Source: Symbiotaphrina buchneri
Taxonomy: Eukaryota; Ascomycota; Symbiotaphrinales; Symbiotaphrinaceae
Length of the DNA: 64,000 bases
Direction: 5' to 3'
NCBI GenBank assembly: GCA_001599915.1
Contig: BCIG01000012.1
Location: 496,001-560,000, forward strand
Below, one piece after another: positions 1 to 13,656 of this stretch (the stretch's first letter is position 1; every line of letters begins with the position of its first letter). A program made the position numbers and the translations under genes. Under the pieces are notes generated by a model that saw nothing but the letters and a program-made list of their open reading frames with translations, made no database searches and was not told where the DNA came from.

Positions 1-3002
<3,002 letters not shown>

Positions 3003-3976
3003 CACTCTTATTTTGAGATAGGAACGTGGGTTCAATACATTCAGGGAGGCGTCTCGGAGGACAATGCTTTCACAGGCATCTGCAAGCAAGCTTTTTAAGT
3101 TTCCAGCGGGTTGATTGGGTGAGGGAGTGTATCTTATTGTGATGGATTCACGTCGTATGCCGTATGCTTTTTAATGCTCGTAGACATTTCCTAATTCAGC
3201 ATTTTTGCTTCTTGATCGGAGCTTCTAATATCTTGTTCTAGCAGTAATGCCAGATGCGTACTCCGTAGTCCGGTTTCTGTTTGTGTGCACTTACTTGTAC
3301 CTCGCGAGCTTGTATGTAGCACGAGAGCAGTACGGGATGGGATGCCAAGAACCCGCCCAGCCACCTATTTTTGAGCTTGAAACATCCCGCAACGCCACAA
3401 CTTTAGGTTGGCAGTTGCGGCTCCACATGGCGGCGCTACAGTTCCGGGTACTGTACTGTGCATCGGTAGAGTAATTGAATAACCTCATCATCGCTCAAGC
3501 AAATAACTCTTGAATTGACATGTACGCCTAAAACTAGAAAAATCTACTGTCGGCTCGCTAGCAGCCTCGACCTAATTCGTCAGGAGAGAAAGGCGTCTTT
3601 TTGTCCATTGTTCTCCCGATCCGTTAATGGCAGTCATGTCACGGTGCTGGAAGCGGTGAATGCCAGCTATTGACCCATCGACGCAAGCAGTGCAAGTTGA
3701 CCCTCAAAGAGCCACAATACAACGAAGGGTGGCAGCCTTTTTAGTCGATACTCTTATTGTCCTTGACATCTCCCTCCACTTGGTCTATCTCGAGATGCTC
3801 TCCAACATCCATCCCGACACTCGACATCCTCTTCTTCTCCGCTCTTAAGCTATCCAGATACTCGCTCTTTGCTCTATTGCAAGGAAGCCAACTGCTTGCG
3901 AGTAATAGCCCGCTCTCTTACCGCTTTAACAGTTCTAGCGGGTAGTCGCGCAGAGATTGTCTGTAAGCTTTTCAAG
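3003..3976. other. Intergenic, PKC1 3' end to next gene
   Basis: This stretch holds the PKC1 3'UTR and the upstream region of the next plus-strand gene. A 75-codon open frame at 3247-3474 has no family resemblance and no splice partner. I see nothing else. Confidence 0.5.
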
Positions 3977-5351
3977 ATGGACGTCCTCTACGGCCTCAAA
4001 GACCGAGTCACCTCCTTTTTTTCTCCGAAGAAGACCAGCGTACCAACCGCGTCCAAGACATTCGCCCACAAACTTGACCGGTACTCTATGAGCCCGAGGA
4101 GCAAGACTGCCCATTGGTTGAGTCGTCCATTCAAATCCGACACGACTACCAGCGAAGGATCATCCAGCGTCCTGCATCGCACAAATGCTGGTATCAGGAA
4201 GAAGCCCCCGAAGGCGACTCCTGCGCGTCGTCTGCCGAACAAGTCAGAGGTCGCTAATCATTTTCTCATGTGGGAGGAGAAAGGAATGGTCACAGACATG
4301 CAAGAGGATGACGATGATGAGGAGATGGACCTCGATGGTTCTACACTGCTGGACGTCGGCGATGCTGAAGAGGAGCATGTCGGAGATGATACCCTTGTTG
4401 AAGAGGATGAGGCGGAAGAGAGACATCATCGCATCGGCAAACGCGGTCCTCACTTTACCAGTCAACAACAGACTGCGTATCTGCATGAGCTTGACCGGCG
4501 CCAGGCTACCATCCGTCGTGTCTAAAAGTACGGTTGGAAGCAACAGGAAGTGTTGTTGTATCAGAGGTTGAGCATGCGCGGCTTCGAGCCTTTGCTGCCT
4601 CATCATTGGAGGATCGACTTTCCAACTGTGCCTGGTGGCCTCTTTACAAGGAATGATGACCTGGCTTTTGTCAAGTCCCTTTCTGCAAATGACTTCAGAG
4701 GTAGGATTATAGCCTTTACAAATCTAAACGTCGTCCGCTAATCTTATGGTGGCCACCAAAGCATTGGACGATTTGATCATGCTTGGTCCCCGTATCCGAG
4801 ACAAACTAGCCATGGGTCTACGTGCCGAGCCGATTGTCAAGAAACAGATCCAATCATACATCGCCTGGATGGAAAAGGACGCGGACATTGTACCAAAGTC
4901 CTACATCCCGCTGATCTCATTGGCGATTTGCAACCCACAGAATCTGAAACATATCGATGGGCTCGTCACTACCAAGCTGCATGCACTTGCTCGTCGCTGG
5001 AGAGACAGGTTGCGCCTACGCCGCTCAATCGAAGACGCCGAGGCGCTCGAGCTCTATGGCGACCACGTTCCCTACTTGATGGAACCTCCTACGCTATATG
5101 GAATTGTCATGGCTCACTCGATGGTCGCGGTCGTCACGTATGACGCGGCCGAGGTCGGAGCGTCGGCGAGGTTCATAGGCATGTTCGACTATGGAAAGCG
5201 TGGGCACGACGTCTGGAACGGGTTTGCGCTGGCGATCGTGTTGTGCCATGCCAGGAACGCATTGCTGGATCTGCTTGACTATGAAGAGCTTGGGATGGGC
5301 AAGGCACGCTTGGATGGGAAGGAGGTTGTTGAAGAAGATCCTGATGCTTGA
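3977..5351 (+). CDS. Conserved-looking hypothetical protein with an in-frame stop codon
   Basis: I do not recognise the family. From the ATG at 3977 (MDVLYGLKDRVTSFFSPKKT) the frame runs 182 codons to TAA at 4523-4525. The same frame then continues with protein-like sequence (KYGWKQQEVLLYQRLSMRGF and on), an intron at 4701-4761 (GTAGGA donor, CTAAT branch, AAG acceptor), and a final exon 4762-5351. The N-terminal part is basic and Ser/Thr-rich, followed by an acidic stretch (about residues 110-145, EDDDDEEMD). The part after the stop is globular-looking, rich in Leu/Arg, with a GMFDYGKRGHDVWNGFALAI segment near the end. No intron with usable sites and the right phase removes the stop. It could be a pseudogene, a recent nonsense change or a sequence error. 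An ATG at 3869 would add 36 residues but looks like 5'UTR. Confidence 0.6.
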
Positions 5352-6076
5352 GATTTACATGGTCTCAGAATTGCCGCGATGATAAGTGTCTTTCCGTGAC
5401 TTGATGCAGAAGAGAGGATTGGAAAGTAATCTCCGGTTACTTGCTGGGATGGACAATTACTCTCTGATGTGGTGGTTTGGTGGTTTATGCCTCACGCGCC
5501 TGACATTCGTGGCACTCTGCAGGATGATGTTTCCACACTCTCGATTTCTCTTCCATTTTCCTTTGTCGAGGAAGGATTGGTCTGCAACTGTCAGGGCGTC
5601 AAGGGATGGCGGGCGCATGATCTGATTCGAGGCATTGTTGCACAAATACCCCCTGGTGATTAAAGTACCCTTGCGTTGCGCTGAAGATGGCTAGCACTCA
5701 GACACTTGCTTTTGTAATCAACGCTGGCTTTCGAAATTGTTTAATCTAAAGTCTAGGATTAGGAATTGAAGTCGATCTTAATGAATATGGCGCGGAGATG
5801 GTGTGGCTTACGGCTGGTAGTCCGGGAAATAGATATAGATGAGATAAAGCAGCCGGCACGATCGGTACGGCCATTCCGCGGCACGAACGGCTCTCGGGCT
5901 GTGTGTCACTGTCTCTCTCACGACAGACCCAAACAATATGTTCATAATCAGGTACTTATCTTACACCAGATGACGGATAACATGACGTCTCTGTACGATG
6001 CAGCAAAACGCTCATAGACACAAATGCTAGTATAACAATTCTCTCCAACCCTTCACTGAATACTTTTGTACAAGCA
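5352..6076. other. Intergenic between convergent gene ends
   Basis: The stretch lies between the stop codons of the hypothetical gene (+) and the SNG1-type gene (-), so it should hold two 3'UTRs and their polyadenylation signals. The short open frames here (up to 83 codons) resemble nothing I know. Confidence 0.45.
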
Positions 6077-7791
6077 CTACTGCTGCTTCCCTTGCTCCTT
6101 CTTCTGCGCCTCTTTTTTCTTCTCACGCATCATCTTCCACCGCAGGAAGTAGCAGCAGAAGGGGAACAGGGTCGTGTTGACCGCCGCCCAGGAGAACAGG
6201 ATCCCAAAGTCAAGACCGATCTTGGAATACGTGTCGAACAAGATAGTGCGGCTTCCTTCCACGACTGGAGAGTGCGTTAGCATGAATGTTCCAGGGATTT
6301 GTCGAGTGGGAAAGAAACTTACCCGAATGCAGAGGCCACGCGAAACCCCAGTGGTAGAATACAGGCGATAGGTCAACGCTATAGAATCCCGTGGCCACAT
6401 TGGTGATGACCCAGAAGATCAACCACATGGCCGTCCATGGCTGACCAACGACCATGGCCACGTTCTCACACGCCAGACCGAGCGCGATCATGCCGACGAA
6501 GTTCAGCATCCAGTAGACAACAAACGATGCATCGCCGTATGCATTTCCATTGTTGACCACTTCGGTGTGGGGTCCGGTCTTGTTGTTGAAGGGGATTTGG
6601 AATGCGAGGGATATTAGGGAATATGCCAACGATAGCAGGAAATACGCCGTCATCGTGGCGCACCAACGCCAGATAACAAGCTGGTAGAACTTCAAAGGTG
6701 GATGTCCATCAGGTTGGATGAACTTCATGTGGATTGGCAAGTAAAATGCGAAGGAGAAGAAAGAAATAATGATGAGGTCTGTCACGGGTCAGATTGACTC
6801 AATGGCAATGGGGTCAGGAACACTTACAGATCAGTCCGATGCTGACTGCAGGTGTCGCAACACCTGGGTAGAAAGGCCTGAGGTCGTAGTTCGAGAACCC
6901 TACAGCTGGACTAACGGCTTGTGGCGCCTTTTGGAGATTGGCTTGCAGTGTGGTGTTGGAAATGTTCTGGAATACCATGCCTGCCCACCTCTCACCAACG
7001 GCCGCAACAGCTTCGCTCTCAATCAGCATCAGGAATGGCTGGATATATTCGAAGACGGTATTCTGGTCTCGAGCCGAGACGAATATAGCTTGCGCAACTC
7101 CTGTAGGATCATAGGAAGCGTTTCCTGTCTGGATCGCCGAATACAGCAGGGCCGTTGCATTCGGATTGATAACAATCGCTCCCCAGCAGGCCTCATTATA
7201 CACCGCCTGACGAACTTGAATTGGGTCGTATTCAAAGTCGGATGGCGATTTGGTGACCCATCCGAGATGAGGGAGGGGAGATTGAGCCTCGGACTCGGCG
7301 ATCTCCCGTATCATCGGTCCGACAAAGGGGGTCGGCCCACTGTTGTATGGCGCTACCTGCCCGTCGAAGTCCACGATCCATACCTGCAACGCGGTCGTCC
7401 TGTCTTCCACATGATATAAGATGCCCCAGTAGAGGGAAAGGACACCAAGGATGAAGGTTGCGAGAATCAAGGCTGTATAACCGGTCAGTAAAGAATTAAT
7501 CCCTTAAACATCACGTCGCTCACTCATTAGGCCCCACAAACTAAATACCCGCAGCCTCACTTTGTTCAGTCTCTTATCCCAAAAGCCTACTGGAGTCGGT
7601 GGCCCGCTGGCTTGTCCTCCACGCTCGCCCATGTCGTCTCCCTTGTCGGAACCGACATGGTCTGCTTCTGGCTGCCCTGCCTCCGTGGCTATGCCTTCGC
7701 GGTTGAGGGTCTCGTCGGATGAGGCAGTTTCGGGATCATTCCAGCGTCCTTCTTCTTGCTGCTCCTTGCTGGTGCCCCAAGAGGTCGACAT
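6077..7791 (-). CDS. SNG1/DUF3533-family multi-pass membrane protein
   Basis: It resembles the fungal SNG1 (nitrosoguanidine-resistance) / DUF3533 family. These plasma-membrane proteins are linked to drug resistance and phospholipid translocation regulation; their fold is related to the membrane part of ABC-2 transporters. The model is complement(6077-6264, 6323-6778, 6828-7472, 7524-7791), 518 aa, with 49-58 nt introns. Residues 1-85 are acidic, hydrophilic and probably cytosolic. A first membrane segment lies at about 91-110 (LILATFILGVLSLYWGILY), followed by a roughly 190-residue extracytosolic domain with several N-glycosylation sequons (NAT, NAS, NIS). About five membrane segments run from residue 300 to 495, and the tail is strongly basic (KKKEAQKKEQGK). 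The order of one helix, large loop and helix cluster is typical of the family. The substrate is unknown. Confidence 0.85.
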
Positions 7792-8733
7792 GCTGCTTTA
7801 GGTGCACTGCGCACCGACAGTCCTCTGTAATATAGACTTCTGTCCAAGAAGAGTGAATACGTGTTATGACCAGTGGGACTCAAAGATGATGTCCATCCTC
7901 GCAGCGAACCTCAATTATGAAGAGAAAAGTTACGTCGCGTTCTCGGCCTTACCAGCGCTGTTAAGCCCGACTCGCCGATTACCCGCTAAACTCTAGAAGC
8001 GTCCGGGGCGACGGGTAATGACGTTTAGACAGACTTTTACCGTGGGAGCTAGCCAACGATTTGCGAGCTCTCCACCTGACTTTGGTTAGATGGCTTCGGC
8101 ACCTGCTGCACTAGCCTAAAACACGGAAGACCTCTTCATCACCGATTTGTACGATGACGGTGTCAATACGGGAAATATTTGATCGGGAGATGAAAGTGCA
8201 TGTTACGAGATTTGGCTCTAACAGTCCGCCTAAACCTCGAGTCGAAATGCCTTCTGCCTTGCGCACCCAACTAAGGTTTGATCCGCCCAAGAACAATAAC
8301 CTTCAGGTAATGTCAAGGGTTGTGCTTGTCTGAGCCAAGCTTTTGCAGATCTCCCCCCTGATACCGGCGATGGTTCAGCAGCTTCGAACTGGAGATTCTT
8401 CTAACGAACAGTCGCCGATTCTACCGAAAGTTCGTCTACGGACCAGAGTTGAGAATGGTACCTACACATGAGAAAATTTATTGACCGTCTCACCAGCGCG
8501 TGCTTGACTAAACTACTGGACTTTCATCCACTGAAACGGATTTCTCGATACGCATGGTTTTAGTCACCATGTGATTCGTTGCTCTGCTTCATCCTTCTTT
8601 ATTCTATCTCTGTTTCTTGACCGGGAAGTTGTTCCTCCCTCTGCTCTCACACTGGTATCAGAAATCGCGTATCAATTCAAAAAGCACTATATCCTCACTT
8701 CCCCCTTCCTCTATAATCATCTAAACCTTCTCA
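7792..8733. other. Intergenic, upstream of SNG1-type gene
   Basis: Promoter and 5'UTR of the minus-strand SNG1-type gene, then sequence downstream of the next minus-strand gene. No coding or RNA feature is visible. Confidence 0.45.
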
Positions 8734-9561
8734 CTATACCCCGAGCTTCATCTGCGGCATAGAAATTTCCAACCGTTGTATTGCAAGCACCAGGAAGACT
8801 CCTAGGAGTAATCCAACGAACAAAGCGTCTGTCTCAGCAACAATCTTCCTCACTCTAACTTTCGCTTCGTCCAACCAGAGGATATGTCCACGGTCTCGGC
8901 GGGCTCGCTTCAAAGATGGCAGGCCATCCAAGCTGCTTGCATTCCATTCTTTCTGATAATCATGCATGACACCTTTTGCTACCTTTTGCTTAGCGAAATG
9001 ACCCAGGGTCTTGCGATCTTCGAAATAGGCCGCTCCTTTCTCAGCATCCGACTCATTTGCAGTGGCAGGGTTTTTGGCAAGCATGGGCACAGCATAACCA
9101 CATGAAGTTTGCACCTGGAGAAATTCGATCAGTACAGGAAGACCGGGTACGATGCATTCCGAGCTCACCTTGAATATATCCAACAAGATCACGGCTCTCG
9201 CACCATCGATGTTTTGTTTACCCATCTTCTTCAATAAGCCTTCAAACTCCGGGTGGTCCCATTCTACCACCCTTCCTTTGCAGAAGAACCGCATGATCCT
9301 CGGGCTCGTTGTGAAGGAGCAGAACATGATGGTTATCCTTCCATTCTCGTACACATGCGCGATCGTCTCACTGCCCGAGCCAGTGGCATCTATATAAGCG
9401 GCATGGTTTGGATCGAAGATAGTGAAAGTCGTAGAAGGGAGTCCTTTTGGTGACAAATTCACGTGCTTGCCGTACAAAGGGGCAGAAGCTGTGAAGAAGA
9501 CAGACTGCTGTAGCGCCCAGTCGCGCAGATCGTCGGGAATTGAGTCGAAAAATTGAACCAT
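8734..9561 (-). CDS. Pyridoxamine 5'-phosphate oxidase-fold protein with C-terminal membrane anchor
   Basis: It matches the fungal family of PNPOx-like split-barrel flavoproteins. The N-terminal half (residues 1-135) has the family pattern, including ATGSGSETIAHVYENGRITIMF and a KVQTSCGYAVP block. Read straight through, the protein is 275 aa. I infer a 54-nt intron at 9115-9168 (GTGAGC donor, CTGAT branch, CTCCAG acceptor) whose removal joins DIFK to VQTSCGYAVP without a frame change, leaving 257 aa. The middle is charged. Near the C-terminus, ALFVGLLLGVFLVLAIQ is a clear single membrane segment followed by about 14 residues, so this is a tail-anchored form. The start ATG at 9559-9561 is the first available. 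FMN binding is known for the family; the substrate is not inferable. Confidence 0.8.
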   Translation of the reverse strand: MVQFFDSIPDDLRDWALQQSVFFTASAPLYGKHVNLSPKGLPSTTFTIFDPNHAAYIDATGSGSETIAHVYENGRITIMFCSFTTSPRIMRFFCKGRVVEWDHPEFEGLLKKMGKQNIDGARAVILLDIFKVSSECIVPGLPVLIEFLQVQTSCGYAVPMLAKNPATANESDAEKGAAYFEDRKTLGHFAKQKVAKGVMHDYQKEWNASSLDGLPSLKRARRDRGHILWLDEAKVRVRKIVAETDALFVGLLLGVFLVLAIQRLEISMPQMKLGV

Positions 9562-10201
9562 GGCGGAGATTCAGAACTATCCCAACTGCAGGACGGATTG
9601 ATTACTGAATATCAATACTTTACCGTCTGGCCGGTGTTGTTGTTTGCGGACAGAGATCGGGGTAAATAGCGAGCCGCATCAAAGATAAGATAAGTACATC
9701 TTCTATTTTCGCTCTCATCGCCTGTCTGAACCGGCCAGCTATGCCAGAGCATTCGGAAGGCAACGTCGGTAGAATGCTGCTCCCACCCGTAATTCGGTTG
9801 GGCCTGAGTGGCAGCTCTAAGACATGCTCCTCATGATACAGAAAGCCGGTAGACTTTGTTAATCAACGGCATCTCCTTATCTCAATCTTCCTCTGCTATT
9901 GGACTGCACGTATCAGTTGTCGTTGAGGCTGAGTCTCGGATTCTTCTTTTCGCCCCTGTCCAGACATGTGCTACGTCCCACAAGGCTGTAACCCTTGTTG
10001 CCCAGCCAAGCCGGGTGCGTGCATCAGGGCGGGGCTGAGCTGGAAACTGGATCTTTTAAGACTTCATTCGTGGCATATTTTGCGGCCTCAATGCTATAAT
10101 ACATCAGTGATACCCCGTTGCATGCGTGCTGCTTCGTGGACCTTCCTCTTTCAGCCCCAACTTAGGTGCAATTAAGGTGCTTACCTACATCAATGCTAAA
10201 A
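9562..10201. other. Divergent intergenic region
   Basis: The region separates the PNPOx-fold gene (-) from the surface-protein gene (+) and should carry both promoters. It includes the tandem GATA motif listed separately; nothing coding is apparent. Confidence 0.45.
9684..9694 (+). promoter_or_regulatory. Tandem overlapping GATAAG motifs
   Basis: GATAAGATAAG places two GATAAG cores back to back, sharing one G, about 123 bp upstream of the PNPOx-fold gene and 510 bp upstream of the surface-protein gene. Paired GATA sites are the typical target of fungal GATA factors (AreA/Nit2, SreA, NsdD). Binding is an inference from the motif only. Confidence 0.35.
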
Positions 10202-11605
10202 ATGCTTGTCTCTACCCAAATCAGAACGTCTGTCTGCTTGACCTTCAGCCTCTTATCAGCAGCATGGAGTCAGGTCACCCTTGGTGGTGAAGACTCTTCG
10301 TTCATAATATGTGAAAACTTCATTGAGACATGCTTTCCAACGATTATCAGTTAGTTGCCTTTTGTTTACCTTCTCCTGCTCCTATGTCATTTTATCACTG
10401 TCAGCTTGACGAGAGCATTCTTTTTTGGAGTTCTAGGATCCTTCTAAAGTCTAATTACTGTAGGCTGCGCGTCGAGCGTTTGTGCATTCTGCACCTCTCT
10501 AGGAGTCACCAATATTGATAACTGCTGCGGAAACCCCACACCTGCAGTTTGCTTTGCAAGTTTTGCAGCATCTGTACCTTCTAGCGTTTCCAATCCTACC
10601 ATGACATCGATGCCTACCAGTGCCGTCACCATGGAGTCATTTTCGACCATGACTGATCCCAACGCTCAAGCATGCGGGCGAGTGGACAACTACTTTACCT
10701 CTTGTTACGCCGCAACGACGGGTTTCAGTACTCTGGATGCCACCGGGCAAGCGAGCTGCCTATGCTACTCTGCGTCCGCCTGGAATCCCAGTGTCTTCGA
10801 CAACGCCTACAGCTCCTGTGTGAGCTGGTACTCGACCGGTGATCCCGCCGATCTACCCAGCTTCACAGCCGACCTAGGCTTCTGCTCTTCCATGGGCAAT
10901 GTGGCCGCCACCTCCACGCTCACTAGCACCAGCAGCCTTTCCCCATCCATCGTCTTCAACTCCGGTATCGACCCCAACGAACAAGCCTGCGCCACCGCCG
11001 CGGGCTACATCTCGAGCTGCACCTCCCTCAATGCCAACTTCGCCGCCTTCGACGTCACCCAGCAGGCCAGCTGCCTGTGCTACGCCAGCACTGCATGGCA
11101 GCCTGCCGCCTTTGACGGCTACATCGACTCCTGCCTCGACTGGTACTCGACTGCGGGCCGATCGCAACTCTCGACCGTCAGCGCCTGGTCAGATTTCTGC
11201 TCCACGGTAGGGAACGTCGTCTTCTCGTTCACCGGCATTGCCACGGCCGGAGAGACGAGCACGACGGGCTTCTTTGGATCCAGTTCTGCGGCGTCTGCAA
11301 GCGGTGTCTCCGCCACCGAGGCCAGTAGTACGACCCCGCCTGCGTCGTCTTCAAGCCTTCCACCATCAACTAGCACGACCTCGACAACGGAAGGGAACGC
11401 ACAGACCGCTTCCTCTTCTCCGCCCAGCACTAAGACCTCTGCTGGAAGGCCAGGGATTAGCAAGGTAAGTCTCATCCGCTCCATTCCCTCTCTCAACCAT
11501 GAGTTCTGCAGCGGAACTAATTTGAGACTTGGAAACCGATAGCCTGGAATTCTGCTTTTGCTATCCGTCTTTGTTGGATCAGTATTGTTGGTCTGCATGC
11601 TTTAA
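10202..11605 (+). CDS. Secreted Cys- and Ser/Thr-rich surface protein with duplicated six-Cys unit
   Basis: The model is exons 10202-10349, 10464-11464 and 11543-11605, giving 403 aa. A signal peptide begins at MLVSTQIRTSVCLTFSLLSA, followed by a Cys-rich stretch (residues 35-85, CAFC and NCC). Two 83-residue units then follow (10655-10903 and 10970-11218). Both begin DPNxQAC, share QASCLCY and end in FCSxxGNV, with six cysteines at matching places. A roughly 80-residue Ser/Thr/Pro-rich stalk follows, and exon 3 encodes a hydrophobic tail (GILLLLSVFVGSVLLVCML) that ends the protein. The layout fits a GPI-anchored or single-pass cell-wall protein; no named family is recognised. Using the ATG at 10601 alone would lose the signal peptide. 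The first intron (114 nt, GTTAGT donor) is the least certain boundary. Confidence 0.75.
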
Positions 11606-12198
11606 GGTACCGAGTACTTTACTTTTGGAGAGTCCTGCCTCGGTTGTAGTCTTGGACTGTAGGAATCCGTTACTTCAGATCGGGAATGGAAAAGGGGCCA
11701 AGAAAAGAGAGTTGATTGTAATACGGAGATTTTTAATCTTATCATATCTCATCTGATCACCCCGCTTCTTATCGCGGGTAGACAGGGGTCTGGTTGGTCA
11801 ATTAGCTGTCTCAGGGGTAGCCAGTTTACGTAGCTCCCTTAAAATAGCCTCTAACCGGATCCTGACCCTTTCTCGGCTCTGCTTCTTCTCCCTTTCATTC
11901 GATGGAATCACTTGTGTTTCTACTCTTCACGTAGAACGGTACGCAGATGATGGACCAGATACAACATTATGTTGAAGTAGCTTAGTGGTTATCATTCCAT
12001 GAAAATAGACTGACCCTCTGCCGATTTGTGGCGGGTGCGCAAAGCAATATCAACAAAGAAGGCAAATCGCTGGAAAATGCAAGCATCCATTCATCCCATC
12101 CATCATAAAACGAGAAAAAAGAAAGTAACAACGACGTCACTTTTCCCAACCGGAGCCTATCTCTTAGCACACACGATAGGCTCTCTCTGATTCAACGC
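11606..12198. other. Intergenic between convergent genes
   Basis: 3' flanks of the surface-protein gene (+) and the alcohol dehydrogenase gene (-). I see nothing else. Confidence 0.45.
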
Positions 12199-13656
12199 TT
12201 ATTTGCTCGTATCAACCACATACCGACCGACGATCTTGCCGGAGCGCATCAGGTCGTAAACCTTCTCGAGCTCGCTCAGGCCGATGGTCTTGATGGGCAC
12301 GTCGATGAGGCCGCGGCGGTAGAAGTCGAGCGCCTCCTGCGTGTCGCGCCGGTTGCCCACGTACGAGCCCTTGATGGAGATCATGCGGATGACGGTCTGG
12401 AAGACGGGCGCCTTGAGGTACGCGCCGGCGGGCAGGCCGACGGCGACGACGGACCCGCGTGGTCGGACGTACTCGGCCGCCTGCTGGAAGGGCTTCTCGT
12501 TGACGGCGACGAGCAGGACGGCGTGGGGGCCGAGACCGTCCTCGGTGCATGCTTGCACGTCCTTGACGACGTTCTTGGATTTGGCAAAGTCGATGAAGAA
12601 CTCGCCGCCCAGCGACTTGCAGAACTCGGCCTTGTCGTCACCTGTGTCGATAGCGATGACACGCAAGCCCATCGCTTTCGCGTATTGGATGGCCATGGCG
12701 CCTAGACCTCCACCCGCGCCCACGATGGCCACGGTTTGACCTGGTCGAGCGCCCGATTCTTTCAGGCCCTTGTAGACTGTGATACCGGCACACAGGACGG
12801 GCGCCACCTTATCGAGCGGGATGTCCTTGTGCAGCCGCGCCACATGTGCGGCTTTGGCAATGGCGTATTGTTGGAAGGTGCCGTCGACGGTGTAACCGGA
12901 AAGGAGAGCCTGCGGGCACAGAGGTTCGTCGGACTGTTGGCAGAAGTCGCAGGCCAGGCAGGAGCCGTTGAGCCACTGGGGACAGAAAGTTAGCCATCTG
13001 AAGCAGTCCAATTGAGTAGCTTGAGGACGAAAATGAAGTATACCTTGATGCCGACATGGTCGCCGATTTGGACGTCTTTGACCAATTCACCTCTGGCGAC
13101 GACAACGCCAGCGCCTTCGTGACCACCGACCAAGGGGAGCTTGGTATCTAGTGGCCAGTCACCTTGCAGGGCGTGTAGATCGCTGACACCGTGTTAGCTA
13201 GCTAGCTCCTGGGAGTGCTGTCGGCCGAGAGAGGGGACGGGTAGAGGCACTTACGTATGGCAGACGCCGGAGTATTTGACATTGACCAGGACCTCATCTG
13301 GACCTGGCTTCTGAACCGGGATCTGTTTGTATTGGATTGGACCGCCCTGAAGCAAATGTCAGTAGCCCGCCCACAGTGGTATAATTGGGAGTTGGGCTGA
13401 GACGTACGGTCTTCTCAAAGACCTGCGCCCATTGCTTCTCTGGGAGATTGCTCATGCTGGAAGCGAATCTATATGTAGTGGAGGGGACACCAAGTAGTCT
13501 GGTACGGGAGAGAGTGATTGGAATAGCAGGAAGCTGTATGGCAGAAGGAGATGGCAATCTGCAAGTGTGGCTTAAAGTCAAGGGATGCTTCTGAGATGCA
13601 GCTCTCACGGCTCGTGGGAGGAGGGCGGTTCTTATAGGCGAGGGGTTGAGCATCAT
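12199..13656 (-). CDS. ADH1: Zinc-dependent alcohol dehydrogenase, yeast ADH1-3 type, with N-terminal leader
   Basis: It interconverts ethanol and acetaldehyde with NAD(H). The model is complement(12199-12975, 13044-13182, 13255-13346, 13408-13656), 418 aa. Catalytic-zinc ligands are visible as GVCHT (Cys112), GGHEG (His135) and CAGIT (Cys222). The structural-zinc loop runs from residue 161 with Cys166, 169, 172 and 180. The Rossmann motif GAGGGLG is followed by [10 protein letters not shown], whose Asp favours NAD. Residues 1-67 precede [15 protein letters not shown] and form an Arg/Ser/Leu-rich, acid-free leader typical of mitochondrial targeting. A second ATG at 13455 would give a cytosolic-length protein of about 351 aa. 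The cds 5' end here assumes the upstream ATG at 13656; either or both may be used. Confidence 0.92.

Noticed and set aside
4477-4528. Possible 52-nt intron that would remove the TAA at 4523
   Set aside because: GTATCT donor and AAAG acceptor exist, but splicing shifts the frame and the branch site is poorly placed.
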